A stretch of 64,000 nt of DNA from Erythrobacter litoralis (GCF_029760855.1 NZ_SOSI01000006.1:124001-188000); one strand, 5' to 3'; counted from the first letter of the stretch, positions 9,350 through 18,112 are shown. A program made the numbers and translations. Notes: generated by a model not told the origin, from the letters alone.

Positions 9350-9664
9350 TCACTCTGGAAGCTCGGGTTTGGCAATCCAGTCGCGAGACTCGCTGCCTGA
9401 TGCCACTTCGCCTCCAAGGCGGCGTAGATGCACCACATGGTAATCGTCGACCTGTTCCAGCCGAATGAGGTCATCCCTTTCCAGCCGGTCGAGCAAGTCG
9501 GACAATGACCGACTGGACGAGCCTAGGCCTATCGCGGCCAGCCAGGTCGTCAACACATGACTGTTTGAACTACGCTCTTTGGCAAGAACATCAAGAATCG
9601 CCCTAGCCTGCAGACTGGTGCGTATAGCTTCGAAGGACGATGGAACATTGCGAAGATCTGTCAT
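9350..9664 (-). CDS. Small winged-helix-like protein, VpaChn25_0724-like
   Basis: 104 residues from the ATG at 9664. An in-frame ATG at 9859 would add 65 residues of unlikely composition, so I prefer the shorter form. The middle (ILDVLAKER, SLSDLLDRLERDDLIRLEQV, then VVHLRRLGGEVASG) has the helix, recognition helix and beta-wing rhythm of small winged-helix proteins found in phages and mobile elements. It is 7 nt ahead of the GTG of the CoiA-like gene, so the two form a small operon. It might regulate the neighbouring defence genes; that is conjecture. Confidence 0.6.
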   Translation of the reverse strand: MTDLRNVPSSFEAIRTSLQARAILDVLAKERSSNSHVLTTWLAAIGLGSSSRSLSDLLDRLERDDLIRLEQVDDYHVVHLRRLGGEVASGSESRDWIAKPELPE

Positions 9665-9994
9665 CGGGCAATGATAGATCATTGATCGCAAGCGGCAAAC
9701 ATAACGGGAACGAAATGCCCTAAATTTTCCGTTCCACGCGTGCAGCGTGGCCAATGACCGAGACAGCATCAAGTTCGAGAGTTGTTTCCCCGCAATCGGG
9801 TGTCGGCTCTTGCAGTGGTCGAACCATCGGCTGTCCACTTTGGCTGGTCGCGCGCTCAAAGCTGGCTTTCAGGATCGTCCGGCAACACTTTCGCTCTAGC
9901 GCTATCCCGTTGACGTCCGCTTTCGGGCGGTCGAATAATCATCTCGAATGTCTGAGATTGGGGCGCGAAGCTGACCTCACTGCCGTTTCTCAGA
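9665..9994. other. Intergenic stretch between relaxase gene and cargo
   Basis: About 330 bases lie between the relaxase stop and the winged-helix gene. I see no convincing gene, tRNA or strong terminator hairpin. It marks the junction between the conserved transfer genes and the variable defence cargo. It probably holds the promoter for the two-gene operon 9664-7927. Confidence 0.4.
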
Positions 9995-12904
9995 TCAAAT
10001 GCTGAAGTCGATATTCCGGGTGCGCTCCTTGCCAAGTTCCTTTTCTGAAGCCTTCGGGCCTTGTTCCGGAGACGCCTTGCCAACCCCGACTTGCGCCGCT
10101 TCCTTCAACCGCCGGGTTACCTCCAGGGCAGACGATTTATCGCCCTGGTTCCTCGAAACCGCCGCGCCCAGCTTCGCAGCACTGTCGACCACGAGCGTGA
10201 GCTGATCACGCAGGCGCGTAACGGTGACCAGAAACGTCTTCTGGTTGGCAAGATTGCGTTCGCGGCTGTCCATCACCGCGATACCCCGATCCGAAGTCAG
10301 GCCCTGCGCCATGTGAGCGTTGAGCGCGTAGGCCAGGTCGACGCGCCTGAGCATCGGATCCTCTTTTCCGAGCCGTCGCTCGATGCCCTTAGAGGTTTGT
10401 ATGGTAACGTGACGATCGTCGATCTGCGAAACCTTTGCCTGATCCGCATTGAAAAGACCTCGGCTGTGATCGTTGCGTGTCCAGCGAATGCGGTCCCCCT
10501 TGTGGAGATCGAGCAAACGGCGATCGAACAGGGTCAGGTTGTCTTCCTTGCCGGTGCGACCGATGCGCGACGGTTTGAGCCGATGCAGCTTACCTCGCGC
10601 GTCCTGAAGCTCGACAAGTTCCTTCCGGTCGTCGACCTTGCGCACAGAATACTCGCCGCGCCCGAGACCGAGCGCGCGCTCGGCCCTTGCGACCTCAAGT
10701 ACCATCCCGGGCCTGTAGGCAGCGATGTAGCGCAGTTCTTCGCGGGTCAGGTTAACGCGGTCGAGCACGTCGAGTTTCACCTTCTCGGGTCCGATCTCGC
10801 CATTGGCTGCAAGCCCGGTCTGGACCGCGGCGTTCACGGCCGAGCGGATCTTGCGCCCGGAGGCATAGATCGCCGTGCGCTCCCGTTCGTCCGGAGACAA
10901 CGCCAGCCAGCGTTCGGCGGCGACGATCGCGCCATCGCCCGTGGTTTTGATGGTGCTGGCTTTGAGGTGCTCGAAGGCGGTGTGGACGAGGCCCGCCTGT
11001 GCCGCGGCCTGGGCAGAGCGCAAGACCGGATCACGGCCGCGAAGATTGGCGGTCATCTCGGCTTGTCCAATGCCACCCTTCTGCAGCAGGTCGAACGGCT
11101 TGCCAGCATCGACCGCGCCCAGTTGCTTGCGGTCGCCGACGAGGACCAGGCGATGGGCCCCGGCTCGATTGGCGATGCGGATCAGCTGCTCCTTGTCCGC
11201 ATTGGACACCATCGAGGCTTCGTCGAGGACTAGAACGCTGCCCTTGAGCTCCTCTCGCGCGTCGCGTTCCACACCCACCATTCCGGCGCCCTCGGCGAGC
11301 TTGCCCCAGCGCTTTAGGAAACTCGCCAGCGTCTTCGCTTCGATCCCTGTGTCGCGCTCGAGCATCTGTACCAGCGTGTTCTGGACGGCGAGACCGAGAA
11401 CCTTGTGTCCTTCCTCCCGCAGGACGTCTGCAACGGGCTTCAGCACGCTCGATTTCCCGGCCCCTGCGATACCCTGCACGGCAATCGTGCGATCGCGCGA
11501 GGTCAGGATGAGCCTCGCCGCACCGAGCTGCCCCTCGTTGAGCTGGAAGCCCTGGTTGACCAGCGCCGATGCCTGGACACTGGCATCGGCGCGCCGGTCG
11601 GACAGGATCGGTTCGACAGCCCCCTTTCCCTCGTTGGCCCAGGCGAGGATTCGCGTTTCGCGGTCGACTTCCTCGCGGCTTGCGAGCCAGCCCTTGTGCG
11701 CGCCCCTGCCTTTCACAAGCTCCCCCGAACGCACCAAGGAGCGCACCGCCTTCTCGACATGTGCAATGGTCGTCGGGAGGCCGAAATCGAGTGCAGCCTT
11801 GTAAAAAGCTTCTCGGGGAAACCCCGCCTCGCGCTGCGAGAGGTGGCGTACCGCAGATGCGACCGCCTGGGCCGCGGCGATTGCCTCGGGACCCTGCTTG
11901 AGGACATGATCGGGTACAAGTGGATCGCGTTCCTCACCCCTCACCCGGGCGGCAAAGTCCCGGAGCAGCGATAGTCCGCGCTCAATAAGATTGGGCGGGC
12001 GGGCGTCCAGTGCGGCGCGCTCGTTGCCTCTGGTTGTGGTGACCTCGACCATGCGGGGAAGATCGAGACCGATTGCCTTGGCGCTGGCCTGCCACTGATC
12101 TCCAAGGGCCGCCCGGTCTGCGATCGGCAACTTGGCAGCCCGCGTTGCCAGCGCCGCAACCTTGCCCGCTTCCAGGCCCGGACCACGCCTCGCTTCGAGC
12201 ACTTCTTTGCGCCGCGTCGAGAAGGCCATGACCTGCTCGCGCGTGATACCGCGCGCCTCGAAATTGCCGTGCTTGCCGACTGGTCCGGCTTCGTAGCCGA
12301 GCTTCTCTACGCCCAAACGAAAGCGCGCCATGGCCATGGAGTTGAGCAGCGTGCCGAGCGACCACAGCTGGTCGTTCTTGAGCGTGCGCCACTTGCCTTC
12401 CGGACCCTGGGTGACATTGGCAACGACCGCGTGGAAATGCAGGTTGGGCTCCTGGTTGCGATTGGTGTCGTGCTGGAATAGGCCAACCGTAAGGTTGCCG
12501 GTTGCGACCGTCCTGACCTTCCCGCGCTCGACCAGGCGGGTCTCCGCGGCATTCTTCTCGGCCCATTGCAGCGCCTCGACGACTGCCTCGCGATAGGCCT
12601 CGATGATCCGTTCGTCCTTGCCCACAAGCGCCAGCAGCGACCAGCTCTTGGGCAGCGAGAAGGTCATGTCGGTGCCAGGACGATGCGGCTGGCCGGGATT
12701 GCCGACGCTTGTACCGTCGGGCAGCTCGCCGCGCAGGACAGCGTCGAAATCCCTGGTCTCGACCCGCCCTTTGAGACCCAGCAGATCGGCGCCCTTGCCG
12801 ACCCATTGACCCGACCGGTCGGCGTCGGCCTTGGCGTAATAATTGTCGGCGGCAAAATAGCTCGCCGCGGCCGAGGGCGAGCGGACATTGGCGACCGAAA
12901 GCAT
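9995..12904 (-). CDS. traA: MobF-family conjugative relaxase/helicase TraA
   Basis: 969 residues. The N-terminus MLSVANVRSPSAAASYF with NYYAKADAD is the TrwC/TraI-type relaxase start, carrying the catalytic tyrosines; the HRPGTD and NLHFHAVVANV motifs provide the metal-binding histidines. The second half is a RecD-like helicase with Walker A GIAGAGKS and Walker B LVLDEASMV. It nicks oriT, stays covalently bound to the transferred strand and unwinds the DNA in the donor. It follows traD after a 41-base gap, and a GGGAG Shine-Dalgarno precedes the ATG. Its partners are the coupling protein TraD and the small protein upstream. It is complete and intact, so the element should be at least mobilisable. 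Confidence 0.93.
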   Translation of the reverse strand: MLSVANVRSPSAAASYFAADNYYAKADADRSGQWVGKGADLLGLKGRVETRDFDAVLRGELPDGTSVGNPGQPHRPGTDMTFSLPKSWSLLALVGKDERIIEAYREAVVEALQWAEKNAAETRLVERGKVRTVATGNLTVGLFQHDTNRNQEPNLHFHAVVANVTQGPEGKWRTLKNDQLWSLGTLLNSMAMARFRLGVEKLGYEAGPVGKHGNFEARGITREQVMAFSTRRKEVLEARRGPGLEAGKVAALATRAAKLPIADRAALGDQWQASAKAIGLDLPRMVEVTTTRGNERAALDARPPNLIERGLSLLRDFAARVRGEERDPLVPDHVLKQGPEAIAAAQAVASAVRHLSQREAGFPREAFYKAALDFGLPTTIAHVEKAVRSLVRSGELVKGRGAHKGWLASREEVDRETRILAWANEGKGAVEPILSDRRADASVQASALVNQGFQLNEGQLGAARLILTSRDRTIAVQGIAGAGKSSVLKPVADVLREEGHKVLGLAVQNTLVQMLERDTGIEAKTLASFLKRWGKLAEGAGMVGVERDAREELKGSVLVLDEASMVSNADKEQLIRIANRAGAHRLVLVGDRKQLGAVDAGKPFDLLQKGGIGQAEMTANLRGRDPVLRSAQAAAQAGLVHTAFEHLKASTIKTTGDGAIVAAERWLALSPDERERTAIYASGRKIRSAVNAAVQTGLAANGEIGPEKVKLDVLDRVNLTREELRYIAAYRPGMVLEVARAERALGLGRGEYSVRKVDDRKELVELQDARGKLHRLKPSRIGRTGKEDNLTLFDRRLLDLHKGDRIRWTRNDHSRGLFNADQAKVSQIDDRHVTIQTSKGIERRLGKEDPMLRRVDLAYALNAHMAQGLTSDRGIAVMDSRERNLANQKTFLVTVTRLRDQLTLVVDSAAKLGAAVSRNQGDKSSALEVTRRLKEAAQVGVGKASPEQGPKASEKELGKERTRNIDFSI

Positions 12905-12945
12905 CGCGCGTCTCCCGAATGTCCCTCCCCTGGTTTGGCTACGCG

Positions 12946-15273
12946 TCAGATGTCGGGTTCGATATCGCCAACATCGGGTTCGTCGCGATCGGGCTTGCGG
13001 GTCTCGCCGGCAGCGCCACCGAGCAACCCGCGCTGAATGCGATCCTGTTCGGCCCGAGCGCGGCCCTGCTTACCAGGTTTCAACGCGCGCTCGTGCTGAT
13101 CATGTCGCTCGATGGGTTGTCCATCACTTCCGGGCTCTCGCCCGGCATTGTCGGCGCGAGGTTCCAACGGCAGTTCGCTTTGCCCTGTGCTGTCTTGGGC
13201 GCCCCGCAAAGGAAGCCTGCCTTCGTCCGGTCCGCGCCCGTCTTTGCCTATGGTGTCATCCGGCTGAACCTCGCCCGGCCGCACCCTGCCAGTGCGCCGC
13301 TTCGACTTGCTACCGCGACCATTCTTTGGCTCGGACTCGACCTCCTGGTGGCGCACCTTTTCATCGTGGCGGCGCCGGTCTTCGCTCTCGTCACCGTCTC
13401 CGTGCGGCTCTTCATTGCGGCTCCTTTGGGGCGATGTGTCGCCTGCTGATTGTGTATTCGGCTTGGTCGGTTTCTGGGTCTCGCGGGGGATGAACCCCTC
13501 GGCGATACGCGGCCAGTCGCGCGGTCGTAAGGTGATCGGAGCGGAGGCAAAGCCTTCGGGGAACTTGACGTATCCTTCGAGGCTCCGCAACCGCATGAAC
13601 TGGTCGGGCAGCAGCAGTGGAACGACTTCGCGGCGAGGGGTCATGGTCACCGCGTCGCGCGAGTTGTTGTAGGCGTAGCTGTAGCCTTCCTCCATCTCGC
13701 GGACCTCGCGGTGACCGACGATGTCGGAGCACCAGGTCGCGGTCTCGCGGTCGGCGGTTCCGAGCATGAGTTTGGTCTTGGCAAGCGAGGACAGGGTCAT
13801 CGCCATGTTGTCGCCATAGACCTCCTTGAGCTTGGCATAGGCGTGCACGCCGGTCACGAACGCGCCCCCGAAATTGCGGGCCGTCTGCAAGCCGTTTTCG
13901 AGCGAGGGAAGCCGGTGCAATGCGCCCAGCTCGTCGATCAGGAACCACAGCTTGAGGTCATTCGTGGTGCGCCCGGTCATCAGTGTGTTGATCGCCGTAT
14001 CGAGCCACAGGGTGAGCATTTGCGAGAGCATGCTCATGTCGACGTAGCGAGAAGACAGGAACAGGAGCGAGCCTTCCGCGCACTCGCCCTTGACCCATTT
14101 GCGGATCGAGAAGGCCGGACCTTCGGACGGCAGCAGCTGTAATGCCTTGGCGTTGACATTGAACACCGCCCGCACCGATTCCGCCATCTTTGCAGCGCCT
14201 GGATTGGTGAATGGGCCTGCCATCGTTCCCTCGAGCATCTCGTGGAGATCGGAGAGGTTGGCATTCATCAGGTCGGTCGCGAGAGCGGCATTGGTTCCCC
14301 GACCGTCCTCGATCAGCTTAAGGCAGGTCTCGACAAACAAGGTGCGCGCGGCGAGTACCCAGAACTGTTCCGCCCCGCCCCCATCGTGCGGGACAAGCGA
14401 CTCTGCGGCCGCATGGAATTCGGCGCTGGTGGTGCAGTCGTTGAATACACTCCAGGCCGGACAACGGGCATCGAGCGGGTTGAGGATCACGTCGCGTTTG
14501 GGGTCGTAGAAGTGCTCGATGAAGGCACCAGTGAGATCGAAAATCACCGCGCGCTCTTTCCTCTGGCGGATCTCATCGACGAGTTCGGTCAGCGCAACGG
14601 TCTTGCCCATGCCGGTGGTTCCGACGAACATGGCGTGGCTCTGTTCGCGCCGCCATGGCCAGCTGATGCCGCCGATGTGAGCAGGCGAATATAGACCTGC
14701 CTCCTGTAGCGCTTCGCTGCCTGCGAGGCGCCATCGCCAACCCAGTTCGCGGCCATATTCACGGGCCCGCTGACGGCGGTTGTAGCGGGCAATATCGGCA
14801 ACAAGTTCGTCATGGCTGACGAGCTCGGCACCGCGCAGGTGACGCTTGCGCTTCGAATGCTCGCCGAAGTGTTCCGCGACCCACCAGAACGCCGCGAAGA
14901 GCGGCGCGAGGCAGACCAGCGAGAGGAGCACGGCCTGCTTCGTCGCCGCGAAGAACAGTGCCCATGCTTCGCGCATCGGCGGGAAGTCGCGGATCACCGC
15001 CATCGGGAAGGCAACCATCTCGCCATCGAGCAGGCGGAGGTTAACAAGCTTGGCAGGATCGAACTCCATGAAGGTGTAGGCCGAGGCATAGACATGCATC
15101 CACAAGAGGTAGGTCTGGTAGTCGTCGAGCGCGGAGCTGACGTTCCACCAGACAGCTCCAGCCACGATGAGAAGCGAGAGGATAAACGGCGCCTTGAGAC
15201 CCGCTGCGAACATGAAACCGAAGTGACCAAGCAGCTGGCTTCCGCGGGTGAAGTTGAGGATGTTAGTCTTCAT
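12946..15273 (-). CDS. traD: Type IV coupling protein TraD
   Basis: 775 residues from the ATG at 15273, chosen because AAGGAGG lies just upstream; a longer in-frame version would run deep into the preceding gene. The N-terminal region has hydrophobic membrane segments (about 20-45 and 110-140), followed by a VirD4/TraD ATPase with Walker A GTTGMGKT and a LWFLIDELGAL Walker B region. The C-terminal 150 residues are charged and probably disordered. The hexameric inner-membrane ATPase delivers the relaxase-DNA complex to the type IV secretion channel. Its start overlaps the end of the preceding small gene by 11 bases. Confidence 0.93.
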   Translation of the reverse strand: MKTNILNFTRGSQLLGHFGFMFAAGLKAPFILSLLIVAGAVWWNVSSALDDYQTYLLWMHVYASAYTFMEFDPAKLVNLRLLDGEMVAFPMAVIRDFPPMREAWALFFAATKQAVLLSLVCLAPLFAAFWWVAEHFGEHSKRKRHLRGAELVSHDELVADIARYNRRQRAREYGRELGWRWRLAGSEALQEAGLYSPAHIGGISWPWRREQSHAMFVGTTGMGKTVALTELVDEIRQRKERAVIFDLTGAFIEHFYDPKRDVILNPLDARCPAWSVFNDCTTSAEFHAAAESLVPHDGGGAEQFWVLAARTLFVETCLKLIEDGRGTNAALATDLMNANLSDLHEMLEGTMAGPFTNPGAAKMAESVRAVFNVNAKALQLLPSEGPAFSIRKWVKGECAEGSLLFLSSRYVDMSMLSQMLTLWLDTAINTLMTGRTTNDLKLWFLIDELGALHRLPSLENGLQTARNFGGAFVTGVHAYAKLKEVYGDNMAMTLSSLAKTKLMLGTADRETATWCSDIVGHREVREMEEGYSYAYNNSRDAVTMTPRREVVPLLLPDQFMRLRSLEGYVKFPEGFASAPITLRPRDWPRIAEGFIPRETQKPTKPNTQSAGDTSPQRSRNEEPHGDGDESEDRRRHDEKVRHQEVESEPKNGRGSKSKRRTGRVRPGEVQPDDTIGKDGRGPDEGRLPLRGAQDSTGQSELPLEPRADNAGREPGSDGQPIERHDQHERALKPGKQGRARAEQDRIQRGLLGGAAGETRKPDRDEPDVGDIEPDI

Positions 15274-15592
15274 CACCGTCCTCCTTTTCGCGCGAGGGAA
15301 TGAAGCCAAGCTGGGTGAGGCGGCGATGGTAGGCGGCATGGGTTCGCTTGCGCAGCTCGGCGTCAGGATGGCTGACCAGCAGGGCATCGAGAGCCGTGGT
15401 GAGGAACACCATCTGGCGCGCCGGATCGGCTGCGCCGGGTCGTTCCTGGCTGTCGTTGTCGCGATTCCAGGCCGCCACCAGCAGGTCGCGCACGACCACG
15501 CTTACGCTGGTCTCGCGGACCCGCGATTGTTCTGCAATCCAGTCCGCTATCAGCGGCGGGACATAGGATTGCACGCTCTTGTAACGTTGCAT
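15263..15592 (-). CDS. Small relaxosome-type accessory protein
   Basis: 109 residues. The first half (SYVPPLIADWIAEQSRVRE then SVSVVVRDLLVAAW) resembles the strand-helix-helix pattern of ribbon-helix-helix DNA-binding proteins that help relaxases bind oriT. A GAGGAG Shine-Dalgarno is placed correctly. The gene is first in the operon with traD and traA and faces the large intergenic region where oriT is expected. The family is not certain from sequence alone; the role is inferred from size and position. Confidence 0.7.
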   Translation of the reverse strand: MQRYKSVQSYVPPLIADWIAEQSRVRETSVSVVVRDLLVAAWNRDNDSQERPGAADPARQMVFLTTALDALLVSHPDAELRKRTHAAYHRRLTQLGFIPSREKEDGDED

Positions 15593-16234
15593 TTTGCCAA
15601 GCTCCTCAAACTCAAGAAGCCTGGTTCGACCTACGGAAGGCGAGGAGAACGATAAATCACAAGGAGGCTGTAGGAAAACGAAAAGTTCGCAAATGGATTC
15701 AATATTTTAGATACAGATGATTTGCAGCCAATGTGCGAATCCAAGGCATAAATCACGCTCAAATGGGTCGATGCACAAGCCTGATATGCAATCTAAACTC
15801 ATGAGAACATTACAGGAATCTTGGCGGCACCGCTGCGTACGGTGTGCCAACTGTTCCCCATTGCGAGGCCTGGTCCAGCCTGCATGCCCGTATTCTTTCA
15901 GAGGTCAATTTCCCGCTCCAGCCAAAGGAGCGCGAGCAACCCTCGTTTGCGCGTCTGCGGTGACTCAAGGACTTCGCCAATGATCGCCCACCAAGAGACA
16001 CGGCACCCCGGAGCAAGGCGGCGGCAAAGGAGCGCGTGCGAGGCCAGGGGGCGGCTTCTGTCGTCCCCGCCGCATCGCGCCGGTCCGACCCGTTGCCGGT
16101 CCCGGAGTGCCTGCGGGGCCCGGAACAAAAACGCCGCACCCGCAGGAGCGCAGGCCGCAGGCTGCGCGGGACCGAGTGCGTCCCCAGCCCCGCTCCGCTC
16201 CGCTTGTCGCCAGCACTGACCCAATGCGAACATG
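15593..16234. other. Long intergenic region, candidate origin of transfer (oriT)
   Basis: About 640 bases without a convincing gene. The part next to the accessory gene (15,640-15,800) is AT-rich compared with its surroundings, and an imperfect inverted repeat (GGCGGCACCG and CGGTGTGCC around a short loop) lies at about 15,820-15,846. Position ahead of an accessory-traD-traA operon is where oriT of MobF elements usually lies. I could not recognise a nic site. The 15,900-16,230 half is GC-rich and reads open in several frames, none with convincing protein character. Confidence 0.4.
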
Positions 16235-16270
16235 AAAAAAGGGCAGGAACCGTTCCCGGCCCCTGCCCTG
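16235..16270 (-). terminator. Rho-independent terminator of the 73-residue gene
   Basis: On the minus strand a stem of GGGCAGG with CCTGCCC around a 14-base loop is followed by a T6 run (the AAAAAA at 16,235-16,240 on the plus strand). It lies just downstream of the gene ending at 16,279. Confidence 0.85.
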
Positions 16271-16278
16271 GCGCTTGG

Positions 16279-16500
16279 TCAGAATTCGTCGAGCATGCCC
16301 CCGTGGATCGTATGGACGACGCGGTTCGCCAGATGCTCAGGCAGGGCGTTGTAGTCGCCCTCGTCCAGCGCGAAGTAGCCAAGATCGTCATCCTCGACGA
16401 CGTGCTGGTCAAAGAAGCTCTGCAATGCCCGGCGCTCGGCAACCGCCAGAGCCTCGAAGTAGCTGTTTGCGTTCGTTCCGCATGCTGCAAGTGTAGCCAT
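16279..16500 (-). CDS. Uncharacterised 73-residue element protein
   Basis: Start ATG at 16500, supported by AGGAGG spaced correctly upstream; an upstream in-frame ATG at 16650 lacks this and would add an unlikely basic stretch. The sequence is acidic (QHVVEDDDLGYFALDEGDY) and soluble; no known domain is recognised. It is a single-gene unit with its own terminator and with a hairpin that covers its Shine-Dalgarno, like three other genes of the element. Acidic small proteins in conjugative elements are sometimes antirestriction or DNA mimic proteins, but nothing specific supports this here. Confidence 0.75.
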   Translation of the reverse strand: MATLAACGTNANSYFEALAVAERRALQSFFDQHVVEDDDLGYFALDEGDYNALPEHLANRVVHTIHGGMLDEF

Positions 16501-16505
16501 GATAT

Positions 16506-16538
16506 CCTCCTGATGTTTGTCGCCAAGACGACAGGAGG
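16506..16538 (-). promoter_or_regulatory. Leader hairpin covering the Shine-Dalgarno of the 73-residue gene
   Basis: Read on the minus strand, CCTCC pairs with the GGAGG of the Shine-Dalgarno and TGTCG pairs with CGACA inside it, with a small bulge. One of four such leaders in the element. Confidence 0.6.
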
Positions 16539-16845
16539 AAGGCCGGTGGGTGCGGTGTCGCCGGGTCAGGGAACGCCCGTCAGGGCGACCGCGCCAGCGG
16601 CGGTGGGGGCAACGATTTTGTCGGACCGCAGCGCAGCGAAGGGGAGGCAAAATGGTGGGGCCCCGCCGTCCTTGACGCGGCGGCCTCCGGACCCATCATA
16701 CTGGGAATATCGTGAGCCAGACCCCCACCCTCCAGTTCATTCCGCTTGCCCGCGATGCCGTGCAAGAAATGACTTTCCTACAGGCCACCTGGAGGTCCAT
16801 CGCGACTGGCGGGAGGACAGCTGAAGGGATGAAAGGAATGTCCGA
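16539..16845. other. Intergenic region between divergent small genes
   Basis: Between two divergently transcribed genes and presumably containing both promoters. A plus-strand frame opens at GTG 16,712 but runs through the next gene in another frame and has no recognisable protein features. Nothing else is seen. Confidence 0.35.
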
Positions 16846-17112
16846 ATGCCGACCAAACGAAGCGCTGTTGCTGCTCTCAGGAAGCTCGAAGAAGACCGGA
16901 TCGCACTCGAGCAACGGCGAAGCGAACTCGAAGATGCGGCCGCACTTGAGATCGGGCAGGTCATACTCGGAACAGGCCTTGAAGCTTTCTCGAGGAAAGG
17001 CCTGCGCGCAATCGCGACCAGGCTGGCGACCCTCGGAGAGGCAGAAAGCCAGAAGCTCCTGAAGGACCCTGCTGCTACGCGGACCGCTCAAACCGCAGAG
17101 CCGTTAGACTGA
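16846..17112 (+). CDS. DUF6437-like small protein
   Basis: 88 residues. The pattern SAVAALRKLEEDRIALEQRR, then EIGQVIL and a helical second half, matches the small coiled-coil proteins called DUF6437 in alphaproteobacterial plasmids and integrative elements. Upstream is AAAGGA at a suitable distance from the ATG. It is one of only three plus-strand genes in the element and converges on ssb across a long perfect palindrome. The function is unknown; the coiled-coil suggests oligomerisation. Confidence 0.6.
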   Translation: MPTKRSAVAALRKLEEDRIALEQRRSELEDAAALEIGQVILGTGLEAFSRKGLRAIATRLATLGEAESQKLLKDPAATRTAQTAEPLD

Positions 17113-17119
17113 AACAGAA

Positions 17120-17153
17120 GAAGGGGTCCTGTCCGGCTGGACAGGACCCCTTC
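17120..17153. terminator. Convergent hairpin between the DUF6437-like gene and ssb
   Basis: A perfect 15-bp stem (GAAGGGGTCCTGTCC with its complement) closes a 4-base loop. It sits between the ends of two convergent genes, which suggests a bidirectional terminator, although neither side has a strong T-run. Confidence 0.65.
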
Positions 17154-17176
17154 GGGAGCGAGATCGACGGGAGAGT

Positions 17177-17575
17177 TCAGTCGATCTCGGGAGCGTCGGT
17201 ATTGTCGTTCTCGTCGCCAGAGCCGTTGCCGCGGGAGAGGAAGTCGACCTTGTCGGCGAGGATCTCGGTGCCGTAGCGCGTGACCCCGTCCTTGTCTTCC
17301 CACTGCGTGTAGTGGATGCGGCCCTGGACCGATACCAGCTGGCCCTTGGAGCAGTACTGGCCGACGGTCTTGGCAAGGCCATTGAAGCAGGTCACCCGGT
17401 GGAACTCGCTTTCCTTGGCGGTGTAGCCGTTCTCGTCCTTATAGGTCTTGCCGTCCTTGTCGCGTGCGGGACGATCGGTAACGACGGTGATCCCGGTGAC
17501 GTTGGTGCCGCCCTTGGTCTCGCGGGTTTCCGGATCGCGGGCGATGCGGCCGGTGAGGATTGCTATATTGGTCAT
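17177..17575 (-). CDS. ssb: Single-stranded DNA-binding protein
   Basis: 132 residues with a clear OB-fold SSB: MTNIAILTGRIARDPETRET, then SEFHRVTCFNGLA and GQLVSVQGRI. It coats ssDNA during replication and during strand transfer. The tail is acidic (GDENDNTDAPEID) but ends in EID where the usual interaction peptide ends DDIPF, so docking to host SSB partners may differ. It is an accessory copy carried by the mobile element. The upstream leader has a small CCGGAGA hairpin. Confidence 0.95.
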   Translation of the reverse strand: MTNIAILTGRIARDPETRETKGGTNVTGITVVTDRPARDKDGKTYKDENGYTAKESEFHRVTCFNGLAKTVGQYCSKGQLVSVQGRIHYTQWEDKDGVTRYGTEILADKVDFLSRGNGSGDENDNTDAPEID

Positions 17576-17842
17576 GATGATAGTCCTTCAGTTCCTCAAA
17601 CCGGAGACCATCTCCGGCTTGCGAACATCCAGAAGAAGCAGGGCATGGGGGGACTGCACCGCAGGAGCAAAGCTCCAAGGGGAACCCGTTCATGACGGGT
17701 GGTGCGGGCAGGCAGCGCAGCTGCCAACACGGCCGGAAAAGAGCGGGTTGCCGTCCTCAGCTGACCTGGTTCAGGACTGTTCGCGACAAAAGCCGGATGG
17801 GTATCGGGTGCGGGTCTGAAGGCTGATGTGATCCCGCTCCAA
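17576..17842 (-). promoter_or_regulatory. ssb leader with a compact hairpin
   Basis: The 267-base gap upstream of ssb contains a perfect 7-bp stem, CCGGAGA and TCTCCGG, with a 3-base loop at 17,601-17,617, close to the start codon. This hairpin does not cover the Shine-Dalgarno, unlike the other leaders of the element. No gene is seen in the gap. Confidence 0.45.
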
Positions 17843-18112
17843 TCAGCCTGGCCCGTCGCTTTCCGATACTGCCAGGAGATCCATGAAGTCGCGGGCTGCC
17901 TCCCGGTCTTCCTCGTTCTCGAACGCCACATCGAGATCGGGGGCGGAGCCGAACATGTGCAGAAACGACCACAGTGCAAAGCGCTTGCCCCGGTCCTTCT
18001 CAAGGCCAAGATCGACCCGGCAATGCTCGATGCCGGCTGCAAAGGTGTCGGGAGCAAGCCCTGTGAGGTCGGTGGTGGCAAAGTAGCGCTGCAGGAGATC
18101 GTCGAGTTGCAT
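17843..18112 (-). CDS. Conserved 89-residue element protein of unknown function
   Basis: Start ATG at 18112 (MQLDDLLQRYF). Sequence features are LGLEKDRGKRFALWSFLHMFG and an acidic C-terminus with DREAARDFMDLL; largely helical, no membrane segment. I associate this type with alphaproteobacterial plasmids and integrative elements, where it accompanies ssb, DUF2493 and ardC genes, as here, but its role is not known. The longer in-frame form back to 18295 lacks coding character. Confidence 0.65.
   Translation of the reverse strand: MQLDDLLQRYFATTDLTGLAPDTFAAGIEHCRVDLGLEKDRGKRFALWSFLHMFGSAPDLDVAFENEEDREAARDFMDLLAVSESDGPG

Noticed and set aside
9856..10083. 75-codon minus-strand frame downstream of traA
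   Set aside because: Starts inside traA in another frame and no ribosome-binding site or known family is visible.
10061..11233. 390-codon plus-strand open frame across traA
   Set aside because: It is antisense to a clear MobF relaxase; GC-rich third positions leave the opposite strand open. No protein family features.
15821..16233. Overlapping open frames on both strands in the long intergenic region
   Set aside because: Low-complexity Arg/Ala/Pro-rich translations, no Shine-Dalgarno and no family features; chance frames in GC-rich DNA.
16712..17062. Plus-strand frame beginning GTG at 16,712
   Set aside because: It overlaps the DUF6437-like gene in another frame and lacks protein character beyond its first few residues.
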